Below, in pieces: positions 10,272 through 18,517 of a DNA stretch of 64,000 nt; within the stretch, counting starts at the first letter, position 1, and each line of letters starts with the position of its first letter. The notes below the pieces were generated by a model. The model was not told the origin of the DNA. It saw only the letters and a program-made list of their open reading frames with translations, and searched no databases. Source of the stretch: Actinernus sp. WN-2022 (taxonomy: Eukaryota; Cnidaria; Anthozoa; Actiniaria; Actinernidae); the NCBI GenBank assembly GCA_030867875.1, contig JAOWCC010000008.1, forward strand, positions 124,001 to 188,000, in the 5' to 3' direction. The translations under genes and the position numbers were made by a program.

Positions 10272-10891
10272 TTATCCCACTAGACTGCCAAGTTGTGCTC
10301 GCAGTTCTTTGAGTTCGGCTCGAATTTGTTCCACGCTTTTTTCACCCGAACAAGCTGAAGTTTTGTGGCGAATTTCAACCTTCATAGTTTCATATTTTTC
10401 TGCCTCAGCGAGGATGAGATAGTATTCGGCGTCATACATATTTTCATCGCGTAAGGCTTTTGACACGAGATCACTAATCGTATTAATTTTCGCTCTCGCC
10501 AACATAGCGGTTTTCTCATGTTTAGAAACTTTTATTCCAAGCTTTTTAGCCTCGATAGTCGTAGCGGCCGAAATTACCCCACAGAGTCCGCCTACAACCC
10601 AAGTGGTAGGCCAATTATGACACCAAACCCGGTTAGAGCAGTCGCCAAGCCTGTGCTTGATAAAAACACAGATAGACTACCTGTTGCCATAGCGACACCG
10701 TGAACTATTCCCTGCGCACGGGCATATTTTTTACGCACCACTTCGTAGTGTTGTTCTTGGGCTTTGATGCGCTCAAGCGTATCACGGACATCTCGCCGAC
10801 GAAAGTTCTCTCCAGACAAGCCTGTTTTAGATGAACGGAGCTGGGGATATATTGGCGCCGTTGGAAGTGTTCGAATCAAATCGCTTGCCAT
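10272..10891 (-). pseudogene. Polinton membrane-hairpin protein, single frameshift
   Basis: Two frames on the minus strand (10891-10592 and 10591-10272) are joined by a one-base frame change near 10600, and together they would span about 205 residues. The first part is basic and ends in a long hydrophobic segment rich in Gly, Ala and Leu (from GVAMATGSLSVFL onward). The second begins with a further small-residue stretch and continues as a charged helical region ending in LKELRAQLGSLVG. The hydrophobic pair looks like a membrane hairpin. I do not recognise a family beyond its place next to the minor capsid gene. In Polintons small virion or membrane proteins often sit here (inference). Confidence 0.6.
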
Positions 10892-10923
10892 TATGTTATA
10901 GCTTTGCTATATATAAATATGAT

Positions 10924-11637
10924 TTACTCAATCTTCAATACGTAGGAAATAGGTTGACCATGGAAGTCTATAATATTTCCTTTATTATCGCGAATTGTTA
11001 TGTTAAGGTATTTTCGTGTCGTACCTAGAGCTCGTATGGCTTGGGGATTTGTTGGAGAATAGGTTGTTTTTGCAAACTTCTCACCTCGGACCGCCAAGCT
11101 AGCCAGAACGCTCGATGGCTTTCCTTCGAGAAGTGAGAAGTCGGAATCTACCACATCACAGTGGACATACAACGTATGGATATCTTGTAGCTTTAGCTTC
11201 AGGTCATGCTCACCCACCCCATGTATCTGGCCACTATTTTCTTCTTTTACGTTAACGCCAAACAACTGGCAAAGATTCCAACTAAACTGAATTGGTTTCT
11301 TGACCTTTAAGATCCATCTCTTCCAATGTGGGGGGTTTACGAACTCCACCATACCAGCGTCGATTGCAGGCTTAAAGAAGGGTTGAATACTTGCCATATC
11401 GTGATGCCCCCCATAAACGTAATGTGGAAACATTATCCCATCATCAATATCCCACCAGAACGAAGCTTTCTCTGATAGGTTCCACCAACTGTTCTCAAAA
11501 GTGACCTCCATTAGCGAAATATTATTGATAAGAAGAGGTTTTTGAAAGTAGACCATATGGTCAGCCGTAGGACAGGTGACATTTAAGATTACCATTTTCA
11601 CGATATTAAAGCCCGAAGTCGACTTCGATACTAACAT
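10924..11637 (-). CDS. Polinton minor (penton-type) capsid protein
   Basis: The frame is intact, with 237 residues. The C-terminal half shows the pattern I associate with Polinton minor capsid proteins of single-jelly-roll type: LYVHCDVVDSDFSLLEGKPS, then a middle strand region ending in KYLNITIRD, and a final DFHGQPISYVLKIE. The N-terminal half is rich in aromatic residues, with SWWNLSEKASFWWDIDD. It would form the vertices of the virion (family knowledge). The start at 11637 is the first ATG of the frame and lies 27 bp from the divergent 399-residue gene. The assignment rests on pattern and on its neighbours, the major capsid and ATPase genes. Confidence 0.75.
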   Translation of the reverse strand: MLVSKSTSGFNIVKMVILNVTCPTADHMVYFQKPLLINNISLMEVTFENSWWNLSEKASFWWDIDDGIMFPHYVYGGHHDMASIQPFFKPAIDAGMVEFVNPPHWKRWILKVKKPIQFSWNLCQLFGVNVKEENSGQIHGVGEHDLKLKLQDIHTLYVHCDVVDSDFSLLEGKPSSVLASLAVRGEKFAKTTYSPTNPQAIRALGTTRKYLNITIRDNKGNIIDFHGQPISYVLKIE

Positions 11638-11664
11638 ATATCATTTTTAGCTTCAATACCTAAG
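11638..11664. promoter_or_regulatory. Compact divergent intergenic spacer
   Basis: Only 27 bp separate the start codons of the minor capsid gene (-) and the 399-residue gene (+). Any core promoter must overlap coding sequence or be shared. No clear TATA box is visible. Confidence 0.3.
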
Positions 11665-12864
11665 ATGAGTCAAGTGAAAGAGCTGAATGCCAATTTATGG
11701 GCAAAGTTTACTGAGAACCGATTCCCCTATGCAGATCTTCGCCAGTTTTATGCATCCACGGACATAGATGGTCCAGGCAAATATTCAACGAGCATTGTAT
11801 TTCGAGACGGGGATTCTAGCTATGATGTTTACGGCGATGATGTCTCCAAGCTACCTGAGGCCATACAAAAACATATTGATGCCGCACTACACGCGGTGGT
11901 TAGGGGTTTCCCACAGTCTCTACTACTAGCAGATAAGGCCAGGAAAATACGCCTTCCACCAGACTGGTCATCCGATTTATGGGGTAAAAAATCCGTTCAA
12001 CTCCAAGATCTAGTCATATATGTCAGCGAGGATAAGCACATCTTTTCAGACATCTTTTCAGACCTCAGTGTGTTGTATGGTGGTGGGGCTGGTAGTGGAC
12101 CCAAGGGCGGTAAGACTGTTGACGTTCATAAGTGGCTCCAAGGCCCTAATAGCGACTTCTGGCCACAACAGGTCAACTTCGCTATGTTTCTGGCCACAGA
12201 AGGCTGCGGTGTCTATGTGGAGATGCTGGAACAACTACCAGAGCGCGTCGTATCACTCCTACGGTTCCACATATACTTTACAGCTCGCAAAATTATCCAG
12301 GAGATGGGCGTTCCACTTCCTGGAACCCCCCAATGGGTGGCTTGGAACAACCCCCACAGCAGATCAGCATACCGCCGAATTTGCAAAGAGTTTAGAATTC
12401 CTCTACATACCGATTTTAGGTTTCGGAAAGGGCGTCTACGAGGTCTAGGCACTACATACACATGGATACTGGCGGATAAGCGGTGGAATATGAACCCCGC
12501 TTGGAATGATGATAGAGAATATAAGGCATTCAGTAGTGGAGACAAAGATGCCGAGCTCGATGCTGGAAGGACACGCATCAAGAACGAAGGGGCAGCTGAG
12601 CAGTGGAAGCTATTTGTCCCAGCCATAGCCAACACCCATCCAGGATTGACAGTCGCCGGTCGCGGTCGGTTAAAACAGAGCATCGAGGCATACGTGATTT
12701 GTATACTTGGATCGCAGGAACTAGCACGAGGATCATTACTTGGTAAATCTGAGCATTCACAGGATAATCGTACGAAGTTCCTTGAGCTGCTTGAGGCCTT
12801 AATCGGAGGACAAGGAATCGACGACGGCATAGTTAGGTTTCAAAAATATATTGCCTACGTCTGA
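11665..12864 (+). CDS. Polinton-associated protein of unknown function, 399 residues
   Basis: An intact long frame and the largest unbroken protein of the element. The middle region is distinctive: a segment from about residue 155 with FWPQQVNFAMFLATEGCGV, followed by RFHIYFTARKIIQEMG, a PGTPQWVAWNN stretch and SRSAYRRICKEFRIP, then RFRKGRLRGLGTTYTW. It has no signal peptide and no obvious membrane segment. A short Gly-Ser-Pro-rich linker (YGGGAGSGPKGGK) lies near residue 140. I believe this family recurs in Polintons of aquatic invertebrates but cannot name a function. It overlaps the 3' end of the convergent 127-residue gene by 66 bp. Open over 1.2 kb in a decayed element, it is either recently active or selected. 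Confidence 0.75.
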   Translation: MSQVKELNANLWAKFTENRFPYADLRQFYASTDIDGPGKYSTSIVFRDGDSSYDVYGDDVSKLPEAIQKHIDAALHAVVRGFPQSLLLADKARKIRLPPDWSSDLWGKKSVQLQDLVIYVSEDKHIFSDIFSDLSVLYGGGAGSGPKGGKTVDVHKWLQGPNSDFWPQQVNFAMFLATEGCGVYVEMLEQLPERVVSLLRFHIYFTARKIIQEMGVPLPGTPQWVAWNNPHSRSAYRRICKEFRIPLHTDFRFRKGRLRGLGTTYTWILADKRWNMNPAWNDDREYKAFSSGDKDAELDAGRTRIKNEGAAEQWKLFVPAIANTHPGLTVAGRGRLKQSIEAYVICILGSQELARGSLLGKSEHSQDNRTKFLELLEALIGGQGIDDGIVRFQKYIAYV

Positions 12865-13182
12865 GTAGAAATCCCTTATCGTCTTGGCTATATCTTCGCT
12901 TGTTTCTCTTGCGATTCGATCAGTGAAGACCATGCCCCTCCCCACCCTGATGAATGATGTTTCAGCCCGGCCGTCTTTGGGCCTAGCACCCTGTGTAGTA
13001 TGGTCGGGTAGGGGTTTCATTTCTATTTCCTCACCACCATCTGGTACGGATGGTAACATGTTATTCAGTTTCTCACGCAAATTATTCAGGGTTTCGCGTT
13101 CAGAGTTTCTATTATATTCTTCAGCCTTAACTGTGTCCTTATCTGAACCATCGGTCTCCTCTTCATACTCCATCTCCGCCAT
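12799..13182 (-). CDS. Small acidic Polinton protein, 127 residues
   Basis: An intact frame whose first 20 residues are strongly acidic (MAEMEYEEETDGSDKD), followed by a charged helical region (NSERETLNNLREKLNNML) and a C-terminal part with TSFIRVGRGMVFTDRIARE. No known motif or membrane segment is seen. It is convergent with and overlaps the 399-residue gene at its 3' end, and is divergent from the major capsid gene with a 63-bp spacer. A virion-assembly or scaffold role would be speculation. The reality of the gene is supported by its place between two divergent or convergent neighbours and by its intact length. Confidence 0.55.
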   Translation of the reverse strand: MAEMEYEEETDGSDKDTVKAEEYNRNSERETLNNLREKLNNMLPSVPDGGEEIEMKPLPDHTTQGARPKDGRAETSFIRVGRGMVFTDRIARETSEDIAKTIRDFYSDVGNIFLKPNYAVVDSLSSD

Positions 13183-13245
13183 ATTGAAGATATTATCCTA
13201 ATAGATATAAGGATTAATATTCAATTCATATAGTGTGAAACAGAC
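13183..13245. promoter_or_regulatory. A/T-rich divergent spacer upstream of the major capsid gene
   Basis: This 63-bp spacer lies between the starts of the 127-residue gene (-) and the major capsid gene (+). It is rich in A and T, with several ata/tat runs, so it is the likely site of a bidirectional promoter. No specific motif was assigned. Confidence 0.35.
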
Positions 13246-14500
13246 ATGATATCATCAAATCTCGATCCAGACTATGCTCCTCGGGTGGGCAGATCTCTCA
13301 AAGCCAGTCGTGTGTTCCATCGCGTAACTTTCACCCCTTCAACGGCCAACCCAGGGGAAACTTTAATTGTCGATGTTCCCACGATGGGTGAAAATAGGCT
13401 TCTAGTACCCGGCAGTCTAGCACTCAGTGCCAGTATCGCTCTATCTGGTGGCCATGTCAATAACCGCTTGGTGGCCAATGTTGGGCGTTGCCTAGTCTCA
13501 AAGCGAGTCGTAAAAATGGGTACTACTAGTTTAGAAGATTGTAGCCGACCTGATCTACTGCAGGTATATAGCGATCTCTACCTATCTACCGCAGATCGAG
13601 AGAATCGCATAGAGCAGGGTATTCAATCCGCCAACGTTAACAAACTTCGCTCGAATGCTGGCGATAAAGACAGCTCGATTGCAGCTGCCAAGGCGAAACT
13701 TGATGCATATGGTAGCGTGTATAAGATACCTATCGATCATGACATTATCACAACTTATGGTGTCCTTTATCCGCACGAGATTCGAGATAAGATGTCATTC
13801 AATTTAACGCTGGCACCAGCCACAGAAATCATAGTCGGATCCGACAGCACAAAAGTAGGCACATATAAACTTTCAAACATTGAGCTAGAATATGAAGTCA
13901 TCGAAAGTCTTGATCTTGCAGCGCAGGCCAAAGGAGTCTATGACAGCGGCAAAGCCTTCCTGTACAACCACGCTGAGTACTTCAAAACAGTCCCAGTCAA
14001 CCTAGTAACCGACACACATATCTGAAAGCGTAAACATACTTCGTCGATCTTTAACTGGTATCCTTCTTCTCTTCGTTGATCCACATACGGCAGGCGCCAG
14101 AGACAGTGAGAAGTTTGTAAATCCAGGCATTACCAAAGTCGAGGTACACGTTAACAGTATCCCCAATGCTCTCTATTCCTTTGTGATGTTACCAAGGGAT
14201 TTATGGAAGTCAGCAAATAATTGGTTTTGTGGAGGTGTCGGACGTTTCGGAGAAACTGTTACATCTATGACACATAAGAAGTTCTTCGAGAACAAGTTCG
14301 CCGTACTTATCGACTGTCGCACTTCTCAAAACAGTATGACCGATGGAGATGGTCTAGCCCAACAAGATACTGGAGCAAATATTCGCCTGCGGATTCATCG
14401 CACTGCAGCAGTCGCAGGAACTTCGAACATGCACATATTCGTGCTTTCTGATGCTCAGGCAACTATTGAACAAGGGATGCTGCAAAGTGTATATAATTAA
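13246..14500 (+). pseudogene. Polinton major capsid protein (double jelly-roll), split by a frame change
   Basis: The first part (13246-14025, 259 residues) has the conserved N-terminal jelly-roll pattern PGETLIVDVPTMGENRLLVP and a strand-rich region up to FNLTLAPATEIIVGSD. The second part (14183-14500) continues in another frame with SMTHKKFFENKFAVLIDCRT and MHIFVLSDAQATIEQG at the end. Between them (14026-14182) the frame is lost, so the copy is broken near 14,025-14,100. Together the parts span about 415 codons, a normal length for the family. The protein builds the icosahedral shell (family knowledge). Its stop codon overlaps the start of the ATPase gene by one base (TAATG). Confidence 0.85.
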
Positions 14501-15135
14501 TGGACACCTTAGTAGAGCAAATTCCCTTTAACGCATTGATAATTGGTCCCACAAACTGTGGAAAGACTAAGTTTATAGTCGATCAGTTGCGGGGGCCATT
14601 TCGTTTTAAGTTCGAGTATATCGTCTTGATTTGTCCCACCTGCGTTCACAACAAAACCTACAAAGGCTTCGGTAGTGGAGATCCACGCTTCATTTGTATA
14701 GCACCTTCGCAGAATGCTATCGATGACATCCTGCGTGAATGTGCTTGTTAATTCGAAGGAACGAACACGCTTATTATCCTTGATGATTGTGCTGCAAGCA
14801 AGGACGTCAAAGGAAGGACAGATAAGCTATCTGACTTAGCCTTTTCTGCACGCCACACTGGCATTTCAATTTGGGTATCGGCACAAACACAAAAGAGTAT
14901 ATGTAAGGACTTTCGTGAAAACTGTGCAATCGTTGTGGCATTTGGCATCGCAAGTGCCCCGGGGTTAAAGGAGCTGTTTGATGACTACGGTGCTGGCATA
15001 TCACTAGATGACAAAAAGCTATTTGTCTCAGAGCTCGAGACCAAGTTTGCACATATATGCTTCTGTTTGCGACATCCATTTTCCACCGTATTGGAGATAC
15101 CTTCCCCTGTTATATGTCATGGCACATTGAAGTAA
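14500..15135 (+). pseudogene. Polinton genome-packaging ATPase (FtsK/HerA, A32-like), one in-frame stop
   Basis: Motor ATPase that would pump DNA into the capsid. The Walker A motif is GPTNCGKT, near residue 17, and the Walker B motif is LIILDDC, just after position 14770. A later IWVSAQTQKS stretch fits the sensor region. The frame runs for 211 residues, but TAA at 14749-14751 stops it after residue 83, immediately before the Walker B strand. The remainder is open in the same frame to the normal end at 15135. The start overlaps the major capsid stop by one base, and the next gene follows 66 bp later, so capsid, ATPase and the membrane proteins may be read as one transcript. Confidence 0.88.
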
Positions 15136-15201
15136 GATGGATCTTACTTCAATTTACTAGACTATTTACAGGGTGGGCCGCCCGCAAAAAGCAAAACAGA
15201 T

Positions 15202-16032
15202 ATGGTATCAACCGCGGCAGCAAGCTGCTCCACGGCCGCGGATACGTTGACTGACCATCGGGAAGAACTCGCTATTTTAGCCGCGACCGGTACAACAAAG
15301 GAATATCTTGGAAAAGCGTACTCTCTAGGAGACATCCATAAACTACCTGAGAAAACAATAGAACTACTACATAGGAGGTACCAGGCTGTTGTGGCTAAAC
15401 AAGTAACAGGCAGTTTAGTCGATAATACGATGGCCCTAGCTACTCGCGTAATTGCGCACCTTTTACCTATAGATTCCCAACCGACACTACTAAAGGACTT
15501 AAAAGAAGATCGCATAGTTCGTAATGAAATCTTTTCTTTGGCTGGCTTGTTGTCTCTTAAAGCAGGACGTTTCGTAGCCCTAGCTAGCGCTATGTTCCAT
15601 GTAGCTAACCACATAGAAATTGATAAATTATCATCTTCTGAAACGGCAATTGAAGATACCAAACTATCAATATACAGCAAGATGCCGGAGTGCCAGAATG
15701 AAAACGTAGAAAAGTCCCGTATAGGAGAAGAGTTGGACCGCGTAGGCAGAGACGATTTCCTCTCCACCGCAGTTTATTGGGGTGGACTTAGCGCGGTATT
15801 TGTAAGTCTGGCCTACGATTGGCTACTCAACAAGAGAAGAAGTAAGTTAATAAAAGACTCGTTTCAACGTTATGTGATGGCCTCATACATATGTCGGACA
15901 ACTCAGCATACGCCTACGGGTTGGACGACTCAGCAAGCTAGTTCAGTAGTTACTCCATCTAGCAGCGACGCCACAATTGAAGTTACATCACCTGACAACA
16001 TACTGCAAGATGGAAGTGGACCCTCCGAATGA
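15202..16032 (+). CDS. Polinton protein with one membrane segment, 276 residues
   Basis: An intact frame. The N-terminal 170 residues are mostly helical, with a threonine- and alanine-rich start (MVSTAAASCSTAADT) and several leucine-rich stretches. A single hydrophobic segment YWGGLSAVFVSLAYDWLL lies near residues 193-210 and is followed by basic residues (NKRRSK), as expected of a membrane anchor. The C-terminal 50 residues are Ser/Thr-rich and probably disordered. The frame is open upstream without an ATG back to 15136, so the first ATG at 15202 is the simplest start. The next gene begins 23 bp before its stop. The function is unknown, and I do not recognise the family. Confidence 0.65.
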   Translation: MVSTAAASCSTAADTLTDHREELAILAATGTTKEYLGKAYSLGDIHKLPEKTIELLHRRYQAVVAKQVTGSLVDNTMALATRVIAHLLPIDSQPTLLKDLKEDRIVRNEIFSLAGLLSLKAGRFVALASAMFHVANHIEIDKLSSSETAIEDTKLSIYSKMPECQNENVEKSRIGEELDRVGRDDFLSTAVYWGGLSAVFVSLAYDWLLNKRRSKLIKDSFQRYVMASYICRTTQHTPTGWTTQQASSVVTPSSSDATIEVTSPDNILQDGSGPSE

Positions 16033-16401
16033 CCTCATCACCAAAGAACCAACCACACCTAAAAAAGACAAAAATCCAAAGCGCGTTGCTGCAGGCAAAA
16101 AATAGCAGAAAGAATAAGACTAACTAAAAACGACCTCGCCAACGCCTCATCAGACCATCAGGCCGATAAGCCGGGCTGGATAGTCAACAACAACATATCG
16201 ACTAATACCGCACTCGCCGCAGCTGGAGTAAGCATAGCACTGGTGGACTTATACTATCAGTATATGCGTTACACACAGTCGCAAAAGGATAGGCCCAACA
16301 ACTGTTGTCCATCCGTCGGGGTGGGGCAACAACTCGAAACTGGCGCTACCAAAGAAACCGCTACTGAAGGTAGTAACCTAAAAACCGAAGGTATGATATA
16401 G
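16010..16401 (+). pseudogene. Small Polinton membrane protein with frame break at an A6 run
   Basis: A frame begins at ATG 16010, overlapping the previous gene by 23 bp, and is lysine- and proline-rich. It ends at TAG 16103-16105. A second frame, open across 16,100-16,401, carries one hydrophobic segment (TALAAAGVSIALVDLYY) and ends at TAG 16399-16401. The frames meet at a run of six A residues (16097-16102), so a one-base slip would join them. This is either decay of a 130-residue gene or, less likely, programmed frameshifting. It is the last recognisable reading frame of the Polinton. Confidence 0.5.
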
Positions 16402-16497
16402 CATTTGAAGCCATACCATAGTCCATGTATTATCGATGATGTACAATGGTTGAGAACAAATTTATCATACAAACCTTGTTATACAGTCAGAACTTGG

Positions 16498-17240
16498 GCG
16501 GCCTGTGGTTTCACAACTGCAATTTCAACTTCAATTTAATTCTTCCAGGTAGCAATAGCCAGCAAACCCTGTGAAGAATGAGGAACTGAACTTCCAATTT
16601 TTGGTTCATCAGTAAAGATACTGGATACTGGGACAAAATAGTGATTTTCACCTTGAGATCCACGCTGGATTGATTGAACACACGAGAGACACTGATTTTG
16701 TAATTCTTCTTGATCACCTGATGTTGTCATGTGACGTTTCTCACACCGTTAAGTTCCAGATCTCGATCTCGCGCGCGAAGTACGTGTCTATTTACCTCTT
16801 ACTTGGTAATGGATGTTTGAACTTGCTGACAGAAAATAAAATAACTATTTGGTGTTGGCAATAATTCACTGCATGGTGTGGTATATACCTAAAATCGGCG
16901 AGGTAAATATTCACCACCATTCAACGACACTGAGGTGAATAATTGTTAAATATTATACCTGTAGAATAGTTTCAAGTTTACCATGTCATTTAGAAAACAT
17001 TTCAGGTAATACATACATTAAAATTAAAGAGGCCCTGAGTGGCCTTAAGTCGGGCCACCTAGAAATAGGTTAATACATGGAGTTCTAGCATACATGTATG
17101 TTTGTGCCATACATGGTTTGTGCTAGGCATTCGATCGGATAATTGATTCACTACTCATGCTCGTGATAATTTACATATAATGGAATGGACCTTTTGCAGA
17201 AATGCAATCACATGGTTGTACTAGATGGCAACTCCTCTCA
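16498..17240. repeat. Interspersed repeat, copy A (about 0.74 kb)
   Basis: From about 16498 to 17240 the sequence is closely similar to 23082-23150 plus 24192-24853 (copy B) on the same strand. The shared left part reads ttcacaactgcaatttcaa, and the shared right end is actagatggcaa. Outside these limits the two loci differ. No transposon hallmark ends or coding capacity were seen. A 64-residue frame present in both copies differs at many residues and is not treated as a gene. Confidence 0.8.
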
Positions 17241-17372
17241 GCTTTAGAAGAAGAAAAAAATCTTCGCATTTTACTTGAAGAAACCTTTGGTTTACTCAAA
17301 ATAATAGCAAGATTAAAGGTTTTGCTAAGTCAAAACTCTGCGATTTCTGACTCGTGCCGACCAAAGGCCTGA
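17202..17372 (+). other. Possible small leucine-rich coding segment
   Basis: An ATG just after a splice-acceptor-like cttttgcag opens a 56-codon frame with a leucine- and glutamate-rich helix (LLSALEEEKNLRILLEETF) ending at TGA 17370-17372. The first 13 codons lie in the interspersed repeat and the rest outside it. It could be an exon fragment or chance. The support is weak. Confidence 0.25.
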
Positions 17373-17652
17373 CCCGAGTAATGAGTAGCCGTGCTTTATC
17401 GGAGGCGAGAGTTTGTAAATCTGATAAAGTCTGTATATGGCTTATCGAACGTCGAGATGTACAGAGTCGTGTTTGTCACTTATTTTGGCGATATGATCAA
17501 TTTCCGCCGATAAAATTAAAGGAGAGGTTTATGCAGTTCAGGACGAACCTGTTTTACAGATTTACAGATTACTTATCGCACGTGGATTACCTTTGTTTTT
17601 CCTTCATGAATTATTAATGAGTTTAATAATCAATTTCTCTTCGTTGCTGTAG

Positions 17653-18173
17653 GACATGTCTAAGAAAACAAGGGTCCATGCTCCTTCTCTGAGAAGTTCA
17701 TCCTATGCTACCGAGAAACGTTCTCAATCAGAAAAACTGGGTAATCTTGAGGATAATAAGACACCATGCCCTGACCATAAAGACCATGTTCCAACCCAGA
17801 TTGAGCCTGCCGATCATGTTCTGATGCACTCTAGGGAGAAGCCATATAAATGTAAGCAGTGTGAAATGTGCTTCAAGCACCCTATTGGCCATGCTCGAAT
17901 ACATTCTGGAGAGAAGCCATATAATTGTAAGCAATGTGGAAATTGCTTCAGTCTGTCTAGTAACCTAAATAAACATCTTCTAACACACTCGGGAGAGAAG
18001 GCGTATAATTGTAAGCAGTGTGGAAAGTGCTTCAAACAGTCTAGTGACCTAACTAAACATGTTCTGGAGAGAAGCCATATAATTGTAAGCAGTATGGGAA
18101 GTGCTTCAAGCAGTCTGGTGGCCTAACTAAACATGTTCGAGTGCACTCTGGAGACGACACAACATTGAAATGA
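17653..18173 (+). pseudogene. C2H2 zinc-finger protein exon, frameshifted
   Basis: The exon follows a good acceptor (ttgctgtag) at 17652. An N-terminal hydrophilic part is followed by C2H2 fingers joined by HSGEKP-type linkers. The first readable finger is shortened by three residues between its cysteines and histidines. The second (YNCKQCGNCFSL...HLLTH) is regular. The third is cut by a small deletion near 18064 that shifts the frame, so the linker is lost. A final finger, readable in another frame, has tyrosine in place of one cysteine, and the exon ends at TGA 18171-18173. Such proteins bind DNA in the nucleus (family knowledge). The repeated finger, altered metal ligands and the shift indicate a decayed copy of a zinc-finger gene. 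Confidence 0.75.
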
Positions 18174-18517
18174 AGTATGTGCTGGTAGTGTTCAAGGCGA
18201 GTTCAGTAGCTTAGTAAAAGATAGTTGGAAACGGTTTGAAAAAATCTTAACAACAACAATACCATTGCTCGAGGCTTGCGATTTGTATGTGTAATCAATT
18301 GGGTCCGCGAAAATTAAAGGTACTACGAATGTATGTTGTTCAATTGGTGGGTTAAGACAGTTAAACTCCCCTCCTTCAATGCTTGAGTGAAAGTATTTTC
18401 ATTATTTTACTGGAATACTGTATGGTACTCTGGACAGAACAATTGATGCATGACATATTCTCCTATAACAGCAACAAAATTAATCCCAAGAAGTTGAAAA
18501 TCATACCAATAATAAAG
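18174..18517. other. Gene-free stretch
   Basis: No supported gene, repeat or regulatory site is seen between the zinc-finger exon and the transposase element. Confidence 0.5.

Larger units (their letters stand above)
1..16401. mobile_element. Degraded Polinton/Maverick element (virus-like DNA transposon), one end outside window
   Basis: A Polinton is recognised from the joint presence of a retroviral-type integrase, a protein-primed family B DNA polymerase, an FtsK/HerA packaging ATPase and major plus minor jelly-roll capsid proteins, a set found together only in Polintons and related virophage-like elements. The order is integrase (+), polymerase (-), membrane-hairpin protein (-), minor capsid (-), 399-residue protein (+), 127-residue protein (-), major capsid (+), ATPase (+), 276-residue protein (+) and a small membrane protein (+). 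Two LINE fragments and a fold-back sequence interrupt the polymerase side. The left end is outside the window. The right limit is placed after the last recognisable reading frame, because an interspersed repeat starts near 16,498. No terminal inverted repeat or target duplication was found, and no adenain-like protease was seen. Confidence 0.9.

Noticed and set aside
12213..12830. Long antisense frame (205 residues) within the 399-residue gene
   Set aside because: Opposite-strand shadow of a well-supported gene; no motifs of its own.
15162..15767. Antisense frame (201 residues) within the 276-residue gene
   Set aside because: Serine-rich shadow of the plus-strand gene.
16670..16864. 64-residue frame also present in the second repeat copy (24301-24495)
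   Set aside because: Both copies keep the frame but differ at many residues, with no sign of constraint; no domain is seen.
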